From Marsupella aquatica (lineage: Eukaryota; Marchantiophyta): a stretch of DNA of 64,000 nt. A program made the position numbers and the translations under genes. Of the stretch, positions 35,801 to 47,939 are shown in pieces (position 1 is the stretch's first letter; each line of letters opens with the position of its first letter). The stretch spans positions 9,982,001 to 10,046,000 of the forward strand of contig OZ316895.1 in assembly GCA_973895155.1 (NCBI GenBank). Direction: 5' to 3'. Below the pieces are notes generated by a model, which was not told where the DNA came from, made no database searches, and saw only the letters and a program-made list of their open reading frames with translations.

Positions 35801-38800
35801 AAAAAGTACTGCTAGAACCACTGCCCCCAACCAATGTGGATCTAACGAAGGTGTCGCTTGATCGAGTTTTTTCTTCATAGCTTGATGCTAGCCTGCAGTG
35901 GAATTTGATTTGGTTGTAGATGCCCTTTTCCAAATGAATACTCAGATTATGCCTGGAAGAGATGCTTGATATGTAGATGGGGCAGATTTAACTTTGCAAT
36001 CAAAGTAATTCATGCAGTACAGAACTTTTTTGAATATAGAGCGCATCATCATCACCGATTGTAGTTCCTCTGACGTCCAACATCCTAGAACATCTCCTAG
36101 ATATTGGATGTTTACTTAGGGACAGAGGTCAGTGCATGTCCAGCTCGATGCAATTAATTCAATTCCCCAAAACAATGCCTGATCTACCACGTGCCTCCAC
36201 ACCTATTCCCAGTTATAAAAGAGCCTCGAGAAGACAGCAATATTCATTTTCAGTGGCGCATTTCGAAAAAGCAATCTCCAGATTTTGGGGATTTTCGTTC
36301 CTAAGCATGAATTCATAAAGCTAGCTTGTCACAAAAATTCTAGTACGGTAACAACATGGTCAAAGACAGAATGATGCTGCACTGTAACAGAGGCGGCCAG
36401 GTAGGTATTCGTACGCGACAATACCAGAGTTTGTCTACTGTAGGTGAACACGAGCAGTGAAAAACGAAACTTGTCTTTGGCGAATATTTGTTCTTGTCTT
36501 CTTGATGGAGATCGAGGAATGTTTAATTTTCTCGTATTCAGTACCCTATTTGGCGGTGGTAGTATATGTTATAGCGAACTGTTCATTTTTGGATAACGGT
36601 TTCTTGGGTAAAGAGACCAACCAGGCCCAATCTGGTTTCTGTTAGAGAACTTTCAGAAAACTCTCAATTCCCCCAAAATACAGCAACTTTCTGAATACTG
36701 TTCTCGCCACTCCAGGGGGACAACAACATTAGTTAAAACGCCTGGATAAGAAAGCCACTATCTTCCAATCCGAGTGGGTACTCAAAACGACTAAAAAACA
36801 GCGAGCCCATACTCGTAACATGTTTAATTTCAGGCCATCTGTGGCTGGAAATGACCACTGCACGCATATTGAAGGACTCTCTGAGCTAAAAATTGAACAA
36901 CAAGCTCTATATAATTATACTAAAGATTTGTAATGAGCTGTGAAATATGAAAACCATTTAAATAATTGATTTAATTAGCAGACAGGGGCATGTATCAACA
37001 GCTGTACTCAGCCAGCTTAATTAGGGAACATCACAGCAAGAAATTGAAGCAAACATCAACACAACTTTTGATGAAAATGACGCAGCAGCTGCGAGTTCCT
37101 ACTGTAGTCCAGCAGCAGGTGATCACTTAGTAACAGTAACTTTCGGAAAGAAACGAACCAGCAGATAGAGCAAAGCGGCTGATGCCTGATGGTTCTCATT
37201 GCAGAGCCATCCAAGGTCCTGAGCAGGAAAGCATCTGGACGAAAAACGCAAAGATCTGCTCATTGGGAAGACCCATCCATCCGTAGACGAGGAGGGCACT
37301 CTCACGCGCAACTACTAGGTCCTATCGCTGGGACCTTCACTTAATCTTGATATTTGAATAACTAGACAAGAAATGTATCTAGTTCAGCAAAACTACCTTG
37401 ATGTTTTGTCGAACTTGGAAAATAATAGTTCATACTTGTTCTACCTGTCTCAAAGTCAGATAGACCTATATAGTGTATGTAGAGTAGCTTGCTGACCTTG
37501 ATGGTCCTCCACTCATTGGGTTCACTGGGTTCATTCCTAATAGTGATCTAAGTAACCCTATTCCGCTATTCGTACCAGTTTCCCGACCAGTTTAGGTGGA
37601 AATTACGAGGCCATCTCCTCTAGGTTTTTGTGCATACCAACCTTGGAGGTTTTAGCAGGATCAGGGCCCCACGGTCCCACAGTCTGACGTCAAGAATGTT
37701 CATAGACAACGTGTGGGGCCTAGACTATCATACGTTCCGCATGTTTGTATGTTTAAAATTGTGACCAAATGACTGAAGTGAACTGAATGCTTTACTAACA
37801 CTTCGAGAGTTGTCTTTGTCTCTAGATCGACGATGAGTTGGAATGGGATACGGACTGTACTTCAAACAAATTGGTTCGACCACAATACTGTCAGTAGCTT
37901 TGCTCACGAGAGGTCTATCGATCAGCAGATCAAAGTTCCAGGACTCACTTATCTCCGAGGCAATTTGGATGGCCAACTGGAACTTCAGCATAATCATCCA
38001 AACTGAGGTGATCCAGATTTGATGCCTACCTAAGAAAGCTAGCACATTAAAAAATTGGAGCGTCCTGATGCACAGTGATGCACATAGGGCTCTACCGAGT
38101 GGGGTAAGTTTGCCGACCTCTAATGCGTAGGGGCCGGGTAGAGCATACTGCAATCATTTTGCTTTGAATAGGGACCACCACGGTACTGCCATGCATGTTG
38201 CTGTCCCACGGAGCTCACCGGTGACAACCATTTATTGACAACCATTAATTATTGTTGCACCTGGTACTCTTTTATCATGGCCAGGCAACCTTTGTTTGTA
38301 GTCACACATTACTCACTCACATAGTCATTCTTTTCACGCCATCTACGCACAGCAATGATGTGGGATGGTTTGAAGGAACGAGAGAGATTCACTTGAAGTA
38401 ATTCCAATCTGCACCTCGGTTTTGCAGCATACGCCCGCTTGATTTTACATCATCCGCCCCCTCGATTTTACAGCATCCGCCGTCCAGAGCCTCTCAAGAT
38501 CGGACAATTTAGAATCTTCCCTAGGGTGAGGAGCAAAACTGGTCAGTCACCATGAGAAAGGCTCTTTGCATAGCGCTCGGCAGTAGTAGGGCTGTTGAGG
38601 TAGATTCTTAGGGCAGAGGGCGGTCCTCCAGAGAGGCAGTAGAGTAGAGTGGAGTGTATGGACCGGTCGGTCTGTCTCAACTTGGGTTCATTCATCAGGA
38701 GCGACAAACAAAAGGGCAAAAGGTGATCGATGAAACAGAAAGTGCAGTGAGGCATGGATCAAGCCAATAAAACGGCCAGGCGGCAAAAAGGCTGCCCAGT

Positions 38801-39431
38801 GAGGATGTCGGATCCGTCTGATCTGTCTGTCCGTCTGTCGTTCTTCGAAACTCGCCACAGGACTGGAATTGATACGAGTCGAAGAGAATCCGAGACGGAG
38901 GGGAGACAAAGAGAGAGAGAGAGAGAGTGAGAGGGAGAGGGACGACCATGGTGGAGCCGTGGAAGGAAGCCAAAAAGGAAGCATTCCTAAACGAACGAAC
39001 AAAATTGATCGAAACGACGGCGCTGATGACAGTACTGCACGCCTCTCTCAACCTTCCCTCCATTCATTGGTGTTGCTCGGGCTTCGGGTCACGAGCTTGC
39101 TGAGCAGCTGATGGGTTGGCCCCATAAATCTTACCTGCCGAAAAACACTCTCGCCACACGATAAGAGCAATAAGAGCATTCGCACGGGATTCCCAGTTTG
39201 TGGGCCTACGATCTGAACAATTTGCAGCATTACTAACTTGCTTCGCCATGTTCGATCGCACTTCTTTTATTTTGCTGCCTCATTTTCGATTCACCACGAA
39301 ACTAACGCAATCTCGAGGCCGAGCCACACGTATATAGTTGCCCCCCTTCGCGGCCGGGAGAATGTAAATTTATATTAATTAAGTGACAATAGCACGGATG
39401 TAAAAGAATTCTATGTGTCAATAGGAGGGAG
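32870..39431. other. Gene-poor stretch, no gene recognised
   Basis: I found no conserved domain in this 6.5 kb. A minus-strand open frame near 33230-33120 reads like one hydrophobic segment but has no supporting exons. A GC-rich patch lies at 35360-35430 and a purine run (gagagagagagagag) at about 38910-38945. Confidence 0.45.
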
Positions 39432-39860
39432 GAACCCCACTTTTGGTTGGGGTGAATGTTAAAACAATTTCAATTGGAATCCGGAGGATGCAAACCAGGG
39501 ACTTGGGGTGAATGCTAAAACATTTTGGAATGGAGAGGATTCAAACCAGGGACTTGCCCAGCCCCAATGAGGTGCTCTACCATTTTTTCTAAGTGTTGAA
39601 CCCCACTTTTGGTTGGGGTGAATGTAAATTAAACATTTTGGAACCGGGAGTATGCAAGTTACCAGGGACTTGGGGTGAATGCTAAAACATTATGGAATGG
39701 GGAGGATTCAAATGAGGGACTTGCCCAGCCCCAACGAGGAGGTCTACAGCATGAATGAACCCCACTTTTGGTTGGGGTGAATGTTAACACATTTTGGAAC
39801 CCGGAGGATCCAAACCAGGGACTTGCCCAGCCCCCATGAGGTGCTCTACTGCCAAGCGAG
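39432..39860 (-). repeat. Tandem array of tRNA-derived SINE units (three)
   Basis: Three units begin (plus strand) with 'gaaccccacttttggttggg' at 39432, 39598 and 39757. On the minus strand each reads as a tRNA-like head: A-box-like TGGTAGAGCACCTCATTGGG, then GGGCAAGTCCCTGGTTTGAATCC containing the B-box, about 25 nt apart. The head is followed by a tail complementary to the shared 'accccacttttggttggggt'. Nested partial B-boxes within units suggest repeated insertion or unequal exchange. A related copy lies at 41018-41135. Confidence 0.72.
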
Positions 39861-40196
39861 CCTGGGAACCGTTGAGGGAAAATTCACCTTGTGCCCGATT
39901 TATACGGTTAACCAAATATGGCATGTCAAGCAGCAGGCAACGGCTTAGGGCTAATGAATGCTAATTAGTATTAATTATCCTCAAAATGACCTTTCATCCT
40001 TAATTATTTTTGCAGGTGGCCATTTTGGTTTTTCTACCCCCCCCCGATTGGACACCCTGGGGACCTTGTTGAGGCCCTTCCTAGCCTTAATTGGTTTTGA
40101 AAGGTCCCTGCCGCCCTTGGCAAAAACCTTAGCTGCTCTGCCTAGTTTGAATTTGGCGGCATATGTGTTGGCCAATGACGTACGTAGTATGTACTC

Positions 40197-40212
40197 GGGG
40201 GGGGGGGGGGGG
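40197..40212 (+). repeat. Run of 16 G
   Basis: An uninterrupted poly-G run at the left border of dispersed repeat copy 2. The length may be unreliable in sequencing. Confidence 0.9.
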
Positions 40213-40545
40213 TCACTATATGGAGGGCCATACATTGCGTGCATGCAAAGTTTTAGGGTTTGACCCCCCTAACTTATAAGTGAGAAATAATCTTTTTGCA
40301 AAGCCTTTTCTTTTTAAAATTTTTGTCATTTTTTATTAAAAAACCTCTAAAAACTTTAAAGAAAGTATTTTTTGCAATTAAATAGGCCTATGTGTTCTTT
40401 AAAGTTGACCAGTCAATAAAACATGCCCTATGTGTTCTTCCACCAAAATTTGGAAGTCTTCCACCACACCCATTTAAATGGGTCTATACTTCGTCACACG
40501 TGATGTGCCACTTCCGTGGAAGTGAACCCCCTGAGAGTATGTAGC
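40205..40545 (+). repeat. Dispersed repeat, copy 2 (relative at 5786-6027)
   Basis: Shares collinear words with copy 1 ('tcactatatggagggccat', 'ttgcaattaaataggcc'-like middle, 'acttccgtggaagtgaaccc', 'cctgaga'). It is longer because of an expanded A/T-rich centre. Confidence 0.55.
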
Positions 40546-41017
40546 TCAAGCGTGTGACACATCGGCGTTTGGAGTTTGCAAGATGGTAATAGTTGGTTTG
40601 GGCCGAAAGCCGCTTCCAGAAATGGCTTTTCGAACCACTGGATTATTAGAATATTTTATTTTCCTACGGAAGAACCTGTAGGTTGTTCACTCACGTCCAA
40701 AAAGTTTTTGAGTCTACTTTTCCAGGTAATTTGTTGACACAAGGAAAAAATTGTGGTCATGCTATTTCAATAGAAAACAGTCACATTTTCGTAGGCTAGG
40801 AGGTTTTTGAGAATTTCATGTCTGCAATTCCAGTTCTTCCCATTTCACATTACTTGCATATGTCTCCACCCCACTTACCCCACAGTTTTTTCATTGTCGC
40901 ATTTTAATTAACTCACCACTTAGTGCAATCTCAAGCTCATTTTGAGCCCTCCTGTACCTTTTCCCGCCCCCCTTCCGCTGCCCTTAATTAATATGTTTTG
41001 TGAGTGTAACTATCTAT

Positions 41018-41135
41018 AAATGAACCCCAATTTTTGGTGGGATGTGTCTAGAAAGATTGCTGCCAGTAAGGTTCAACCCCACAACTTGCCCTCCCGCATT
41101 CAAATGATCTACCACTGCACCAACATGTCCCATAT
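41018..41135 (-). repeat. tRNA-derived SINE, single copy
   Basis: On the minus strand: 'ttggtgcagtggtagatca' (A-box-like) and, about 25 nt on, 'gtggggttgaacctta' (B-box-like), then a tail containing 'cccaccaaaaattggggttc' that matches the tails of the 39.4-39.9 kb array. Confidence 0.65.
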
Positions 41136-42270
41136 GTTCAAGACCGCTCACAACTAGCATAGAAATTAATACTGGCGGGTAGTGCTTTCCTAATTAATCA
41201 TACAGCCAATTAACTTAAATTAGCCTTGGGATTGCCTTTCATTCTTAACACATTCTAACCATGTCTGATCTAGATTGCCAATTTTCTTAATTTATAATTT
41301 TGTGTGCATGAGCCTAAGAAGTGTTGTGGTAGAGCAGGTAGATTTCAATGAAGAGAGTGGATAGCTTTCTTGATTCTCTAGGTGAAGGAACTGTGCAGTT
41401 TTGGTGATTGTGTGATCTTGCATATTCTCCCAAGTATGCACCTTTGTGACATCTCTAGCAAACTAAGTGCTTTGTATTTCACTTGTCAAGTTGCAATGAA
41501 ATGAACTTTGATTTCATAAATTTAATTACTAGTTCATTGACCCCCCCCCCCCCCCCTTTATGTATGATTTAATGTTTGCAACTTACAAGAAGTGACACTT
41601 GGATTTCTCAATGACACACTCCTTGTAATTAAACAGAAAATCCTCCAAACTTTATGCACCATTCTTGTAACACGGCTTATCCAAAGAAAGTTATCTGCTT
41701 GGGGCCTCACTCCAAAGGGGCTCATATCATGCACAACATTCTTGGGTAATAAACACGGACCCTCAAATTAAGAAGAAATTGAAAACTAGTTCTACCCCTA
41801 TTTATGGAACATTCTAAAAATATTCCTAGATTTGATTTAAAAATTCCCCTGAGTTCTTATAATTCTTAAAAGCACCCCTATATAAGTCTTTCTCTATAGT
41901 AAACCCAATTATAACCCTATAATTCTCCATGCTTGATAGGTTGCACACAAAATTAGTGAGGACCCTGGGCTCCAATGTAAGGCCTAGAGGAGTTTATACA
42001 TGGTGAAAGTAGTGCTAGTCTGGAGGGGTTTCAGTTCCACAAAGTGTCAGATCATGTGTGACAAAGCATATGGTTATTTTATTGGTTCTAAGGGAAAACT
42101 AAAAAACTTTATTGTCCGAAGAACATTAGGGTTTTTCAAAATCCAATTTCTCCATAATCATGTTTTGTAATGTTCCAAGAATGTTCTAGCTTAGTAGGGG
42201 TAGCAAAATAATATTTTCTCTTAAATACATTTTAGGAGGGAAGTCAAAATGTTGCAGGTGATGGGGAGGC
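41136..42270. other. Intergenic; poly-C run, no gene seen
   Basis: AT-rich DNA. A run of 16 C lies at 41541-41556. No recognisable coding or RNA gene. Confidence 0.45.
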
Positions 42271-42683
42271 CTCCATATAGTGCCCGGTTTAACCTGACGG
42301 GCACCTTGACACCTTGTCGGGCATGTCAAATTGTCAAATGACGGCCCGAAAACGACCAATTTGATGGATATTCGATAAGATTCTCCCGAACTCACCCGAA
42401 CCGACCCCGGACCCAAACCCAAACCCCCCCCCCCAGACCGCCTCTCCCTGGCCGGACCCTGAACCCGAACTTCCCCCCCTGACCGCCCCCAAACCCAAAC
42501 CCGAACCCGAACCCGGACCGCCCTCCCGGACCCCCCCAAACCCCCCCAAACCCGAACCCACCCCCCCGAACCCGAAATCAACCCCCCCCTGACTACTCCC
42601 GAGCCAGGGTGCCGGTTGCCGATTTGCCGGCCGTTTTCGCCCAGTTTGACGGGCAAGGTCAAACCGGGATATAGTGAGACCCC
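42271..42683. mobile_element. Short element with terminal inverted repeats and C-rich core
   Basis: The left end 'atatagtgcccggtttaacc' and the reverse complement of the right end 'actatatcccggtttgacc' are imperfect inverted copies, followed by a second pair (gacgggcacc and gcccgtcaaac). The roughly 350-bp interior is almost all 'cccgaa', 'cccaaa' and C runs. It looks like a MITE-sized element. Flanking target duplication was not resolved. The long minus-strand frames here are Gly/Arg/Ser low-complexity readings of the C-rich core, not genes. Confidence 0.6.
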
Positions 42684-45600
42684 AAGAATGCTTTGCATGA
42701 CTATAGGGATAGGGCAGGCTGCAGAGCAACACGCAAACTGAGGTACAACCGGCACACATACCATTGTGGATAGAGATTGCTGCATTGTCAGAGCACCAAT
42801 GTTGTAGCCTCACTTGTGCTAGAGAGTCCAGCAGGCCGGATGAAACTTCTCACCCTAACTATATGATTTGCAATTGATTGCATGTCATGTCTTTGTTGAG
42901 TGTGGTTATGACCTTGCTCCACTCCCGGTCAAAGGGTTTTATTTGGTATCATCGCCCCCACTTGGACCCCTTAGACAGTCCGTGGTGCTGCCGCGCTTGG
43001 TTGATCTATGCTTTGGCCTTTTGGGTCAGTCTGTTTTCCTCTGTGCCCCATTAATTGTGTCTTTGCCGTCATGGTCGTTGGAAACACTGGCCGCACTGCC
43101 ACTTTTGTTTAAAAATCATTCTAACATAGAGTTAATTTGCTTACATAGAGTATTTTGGGGATTTCTCCACATAACATTTGAGGTAAGGAAACTATTTGTC
43201 AAATTGTCATGTTTTGTGGGAGTAAGGTCTCACTTACTTATAGGAGGGACCTTAATAACAAAGAGGTGACTGTAGACAAAAAGATTTGCTCTTGAACAAA
43301 TCTAAATATACTATTCTGGCCAATGTTAAATATTAGGGGACTTTGTTTCTTCAACTTGATATTGTTTGTGAACCATTGTAATATTTTAAAATCCATTTCA
43401 GTAACTATGGCAGTGTGAAAAATCCATGGAACAACTCAAGTCCTTGTTTTGTTAATGACATTTTGCAAATGTTTTTCAGTTTTGTGCGCATGGATACTGG
43501 CTATGACACATTTGAAAGTAGAGCAAAATTAAGAGAACAAATTTGTTATGGCTGCACTTCTTATGTATTCTTTCAATATTCTTGAATGTCCAATTTCCTT
43601 ACCTTACAAATACCATGATTGCCCAAAAAAGCATGTGAATTATGTGGAGATTTTGAGTGAAAATAGATTCAATCCATATGCAGCGACTAAAAAGGTAGCT
43701 ATGTGGCACACTTCAAGCCTAAGATAGCAAAGTGTTAGAACGGTTTAGCTATACGCATGGTGAGCTTGACATACCAGTTTGAGAATAAATAGAGGTGCAG
43801 ACAATAACAAATCTTGCAAAAAAACAGAGTCCGTACTATAACAGCCTTATGGTTGCTCCAACCATAAGCAATCTTCCCCAAATGGTAATAATAATATTCA
43901 GTACTATCGTATCTAGATAAATGAGAAAATAATTAGGGAAATAATTGAGTACCTAAAAGTGTGAGGATCACCGAAAGGGTAAAATAGTTTGTTTCTATGT
44001 TTCCCCTCAAAAGGATTCCCATGTTGAGAAGGATAATTAATCATTCATTTTTAGAGTTTGGATGAATTGTTTAGAAACCCTTTTAAAGCAAGAGTAAATT
44101 AGTTTGGTGCGGCTTGGTTCCTGTGCCTAAATGCTTATTCCTTTACAAAGTGTGTTCTTCCTTTAGGAAGTGTTGGCCCCACTTCTATTCCCACATGCTG
44201 TTTTTTCTAGTAGACAAGTGTATAGCTTCTAAACTATAGTCAATCCCTTAAAAAAAGGGGCGAGTCTCTCTTAATATGACTTAGGTTAGGGATACGTAAG
44301 TCACTCAAAACCATATTAAACTTAGGAAACAGAACTATGAGCTGTACTTAGTTAAGAGGGGAGGAGGTGAAATGTTTGTTTAATTGTTTCTCACACCCCT
44401 TGGATTATATCACAGTCTTTGTCATGTGAATAGATAGCTTAGGATCTAGGTATCCATAGTGTATTTGTCACTCCATAAACCTAGACACTACTTGCTTGGT
44501 CTCTTACATTAGGTTTCTTTAGTTTCTCCCATAGCTTTCTTGTCTCATTGTGTGACTCTTTCAGTCTTTCTTCTCGTTGGCAATGTAACTTATCTACCTA
44601 ACTAACTTACTACTAAACCACAATGAGAAAGTAGAGTAAAAAAACAAACACCGGGAAGATCAGAGTGGCCAAAACAAAACAACTAGCGCATCTGCAGGTT
44701 TCGATATAATAATTTAAAGTTACCAACGCACTACGCTAGGCTTGCTGGTAAAACAATTACGATGCCGACAAATATCCTCCCCGGGCCGGCACAGCTTGTT
44801 GTGCCTTTACACTTTACCGTACTGTATGGGGAACCGTATTTTACAACAGTAACGCTAAAGGCTAAAGCGAAAAAGGGCCCCGACTGACATGCTGACACCA
44901 GGCGTCGTAACGGCACAGCCTCAGCCTTGGGGACGGCGATTCGGGTCGCTCCGTCGCTCGGACTCCTGCCTCGGACCGGAGCACGCGAGGACCAGAGCAC
45001 CGGACCCTCAGTGCTAGGCGGCCAGGCCCCTCTCCTATCGTAAGTGTCAGGGCTTGCCGTTTACACTTTACAGTACAGTGCTCTTACACTTGGCCCCCTG
45101 GTATGGTAAATCACTTGCCTTGGGGCCGTCTTGCATGTAAAAGGCCCTAGGAAAACTGGCTTACTACTCTTGCATAGTGAAGAAAAAGTGCAATCTCCAC
45201 AGAATCAGCTAAATAATGACATATTCAATTGTTTTATTACAAATTTCATTTAAAGGTCGGAACCTGAAGGGAAAGGCCGGAAAATTCCAGGCTGTTTCCC
45301 TTGAATATACTGCAAACGTGAATATCTTGTTTACTCATAATGTGCTTGAGGGCCTATTTTGAGGACCGTCTACATGCAAGATGACCTTTAGTCATAGTCC
45401 TTATGCATACGGTTAAGGACCTCGGGTATCCCTTAAATGCAATATAAAGTCAAACATATATATGGTGACTCTATTTCCAGGAGGCATTTCAGCCCATTAA
45501 GGGATTACCCCAGATCGTTAGCTCTTAGTTCAGGTTGTCAAAGACTGATATCCCAAACATTATGCAAACCCAGCTACCCCAGGGGCAAACTTGATCAGCT

Positions 45601-46189
45601 ACCAGACTGTGTAATGTAAGGTCCAATTTTAATGACATAGAATTTTTGGAAAGAGGGCTTGTGTATCTACTTGTGAGTGATCTAAAACCTGAAAGTAACC
45701 CTAGACCACCTTAATCTCATATATCATACTGCAAGGCAAGAAACCCAAGAAAAAGGGGAAAGCCACCATCAAAGTACCAAATGGAAGTTCAGCCAATTAT
45801 CAGGTTGCTCCCCATTTTGTAAACCTGTTAGTTTAAGCAGACCAGACTAACCTAAGATGACAGGTAATGTTTGGCATTGGTAGACCTGTGATTTTTACAA
45901 GCTAAAACATCACCCTATTCATTAAAACTGGAATTTCTCTAGTCCAGAAGTTGACCTTCAAATTTCTTATTTTACCCCCAAAAGTTCTATAACTTGTTCC
46001 CCAAAAGTATATATTTTAGTGGCCAAATATACACTTTTTGAGGTCTAAAATTACAATTCTAATGCCCAAATTATTAATTAAATAATTCAGTTATCAATTA
46101 TTAATACTTATTAATTAAAAGACAATAAAGTGTTCTTATTATATACAATATAAACAATGAAAAAATAGAATAAGACAATATAATAAATT
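42684..46189. other. Intergenic, no gene recognised
   Basis: Mostly AT-rich, with a GC-rich island at about 44740-45010 that has no recognisable product. The stretch 46060-46190 is very AT-rich and may mark the flank of the mobile block that follows. Confidence 0.45.
43722..43753 (+). repeat. 32-bp dispersed repeat, copy 2
   Basis: Same as 9886-9917 with one mismatch ('agaacggtttagctata' here, 'agaacggtgtagctata' there). Confidence 0.6.
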
Positions 46190-46261
46190 CAAATGACCCG
46201 TGATAACCAAGTTACACAAACAGGGAAGGTAAACCAGTGATGTATTATAAAAGTAAAAAAC

Positions 46262-46460
46262 CTATTTTTACAGGGTCGAGACCACGTCTGCCCCAATGCA
46301 GGCTCTAGATGGTTTTGACCGGTTGTTGAATGTATATCAATTCCTATGTAAAAATCTATGTCGAGATTATCTCGACCCAAATGTAGGGTCCACATAATTT
46401 TGACCCGTTGTTGAATCTATATTTCTAGCTATTCCCTTTGTATAGGGTCAAGACCCAAAT
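46262..46460. repeat. Subterminal-type repeats at left end of the mobile block
   Basis: 'ttttgacc(g/c)gttgttgaat' occurs at about 46313 and 46400. 'gggtcgaga' or 'gggtcaaga' words occur at 46274, 46444 and (annotated separately) 46598, plus a short palindrome gtcgagattatctcgac at 46360-46376. Such a cluster of short repeats is typical of transposon subterminal regions. Confidence 0.55.
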
Positions 46461-46597
46461 AACCTTTTTCTGAGAACATATCTACAAGTAAAAGAGGATC
46501 AACAGCATCTAGACTCAAATGGATAGTACGCATAGCTTCACTTATTTTTGAGTAAGAATATGTATATCTACAACTCACATTGTAACTATTCAGTGTA

Positions 46598-46618
46598 GGG
46601 TCGAGATAATCTAGACCC
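46598..46618 (-). repeat. Palindrome overlapping the stop codon of the FCP1-like gene
   Basis: In the gene's sense the text is GGGTC-TAGATTATCTC-GACCC. The TAG stop (46611-46613) forms part of the left arm. The stem has one mismatch. Confidence 0.7.
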
Positions 46619-47885
46619 AAATCTCATGCTCCTCCACCCCGCAGAATTCATTTGAGCAAGTAAATCTAGACCCTGACGGGTCATATTTCATATCACGATT
46701 GCAGAAATTGAGAGGCTTCCTATTCCAGAACTTCGTGGTGAGGTCCCTACACCTCAAGACTTCCGAAACAAATCCCCGATGATTGTCTCTGTAGGGTCCT
46801 GTGTACTGATATCCAATTAACGTCTTTGCAAGGTCGTTGATCGCCTCCTCTGTCAATTCCTCCATTGGTGGTAATTGTTGCACTTCATTCTTGACATCCC
46901 AAGGAATTTTGTCCGCTGTGACATCCAAGACTGTATGGATAACTGAATGAACCCATATCATACTACCCCACCGCTCCGTCAACAACGCATAAATGGCAGC
47001 CTGTTGATCTCTGTCCGCTAAAACATTTATCATAGACCACTTTGGATGATTGATAAAAAGGTAGTGCTGAAGATTGAAGGCATGATACAATTTCCTGAGC
47101 ATAGGCCATAGTATTTCTGGAAAGAATGTATCATCCGTGGAGTGATGCGAAAATGAGGAAGGAAACAACCCACAATTCTCTGGATTCGCAAATGCCTTCA
47201 TTGGAGTGTCATCAAGAAGGAGTATATTAGTTTCGTCGTATAATCCACCATAACGTTTCCAAACCACCCTCAAATCCTTCAAATGAATATTTGCCTTCCC
47301 ATCGGTAATGTCAGGCCTCTGGATTCCAATATCAAATGTATCTTCTTGTGTGAGAATAAACTTGAATTGCTCTCGCTCTTCTTGACTGAAGATCAAATGA
47401 ATCATTTCATCCGTCCTGGGTTTCCTTGCACAAGTCCAAATGGCAACATCAAATAATGAAAAAGCTGCGATTAAGAACTCGTGAAGATGGGGTCGCTCAA
47501 CATACATAAAGTTAAACCCTCCACGTCTCCCCCAGTGGACACCCTTGACACTTGTTGCACTACGGCGCGGATCGGAACTTGGCGTTTTGACAGAATCCCA
47601 ACACATTTTGTTGAGGTCAAGAATCAATAGCTTCCGTCTGATCGGACCGTGAAGTGGAGGCAAGGGTCCTGCAAAGAAGGAACACCAATGTTAGAATTGT
47701 GGGAGATAAAACAAAGGAATGCTCGAGACGATCTCGAGCATAACAAGTGAATGAACAACAGTCAACGTCATACCTATTGTTGGTTGAAGGTCAGTAGTTG
47801 AAGAAATCTCAGGACATCTTTGGAGATTATTGTCGACGCACTCCACAACTGGTAAGGGCCCACCTATTTCTGTGAAGGTAGACAT
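46611..47885 (-). CDS. FCP1-like HAD-family protein (NIF domain)
   Basis: Two exons, 47885-47774 and 47668-46611, joined in phase (G|GA) give 389 residues from ATG 47883-47885 to TAG. The start of exon 2 encodes PIRRKLLILDLNKMCWDS (HAD motif I), then FMYVERPHLHEFL, VAIWTCARKPRTDEM (motif II region) and ETNILLLDDTPMKAFANPEN (motif III). This is the layout of FCP1/NIF phosphatases, which act on serine phosphates such as those of the RNA polymerase II C-terminal domain. Motif I reads DLN instead of DxD, so the usual general acid/base Asp is missing. DxN variants occur in plant FCP1-like proteins, and activity is uncertain. The frame is intact, while the methyltransferase unit beside it is broken. 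The single intron contains one copy of the block's hairpin and a second palindrome overlaps the stop. Its role in a mobile element is unknown. Confidence 0.78.
47720..47740 (-). repeat. Hairpin motif in the intron of the FCP1-like gene
   Basis: Perfect 9-bp arms TGCTCGAGA / TCTCGAGCA around CGA (plus strand), read as TCG in the gene's sense. The outer pairs (TGC/GCA) differ from other copies (GGC/GCC) yet still pair. Confidence 0.9.
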
Positions 47886-47939
47886 AATAATTTAGACGGC
47901 TGAATTTCAGGACTGTTCAAACTAACTTGGGTTTCAACC

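Noticed and set aside
42400-42580. Interstitial telomere
   Set aside because: The repeats are CCCGAA and CCCAAA with irregular spacing, not the plant telomere unit CCCTAAA, and they sit between inverted repeats of a small element.
42186-42813. Gly/Arg-rich minus-strand protein
   Set aside because: It is a translation of the CCCGAA/CCCAAA core of the small TIR element; composition is fully explained by the DNA repeat.
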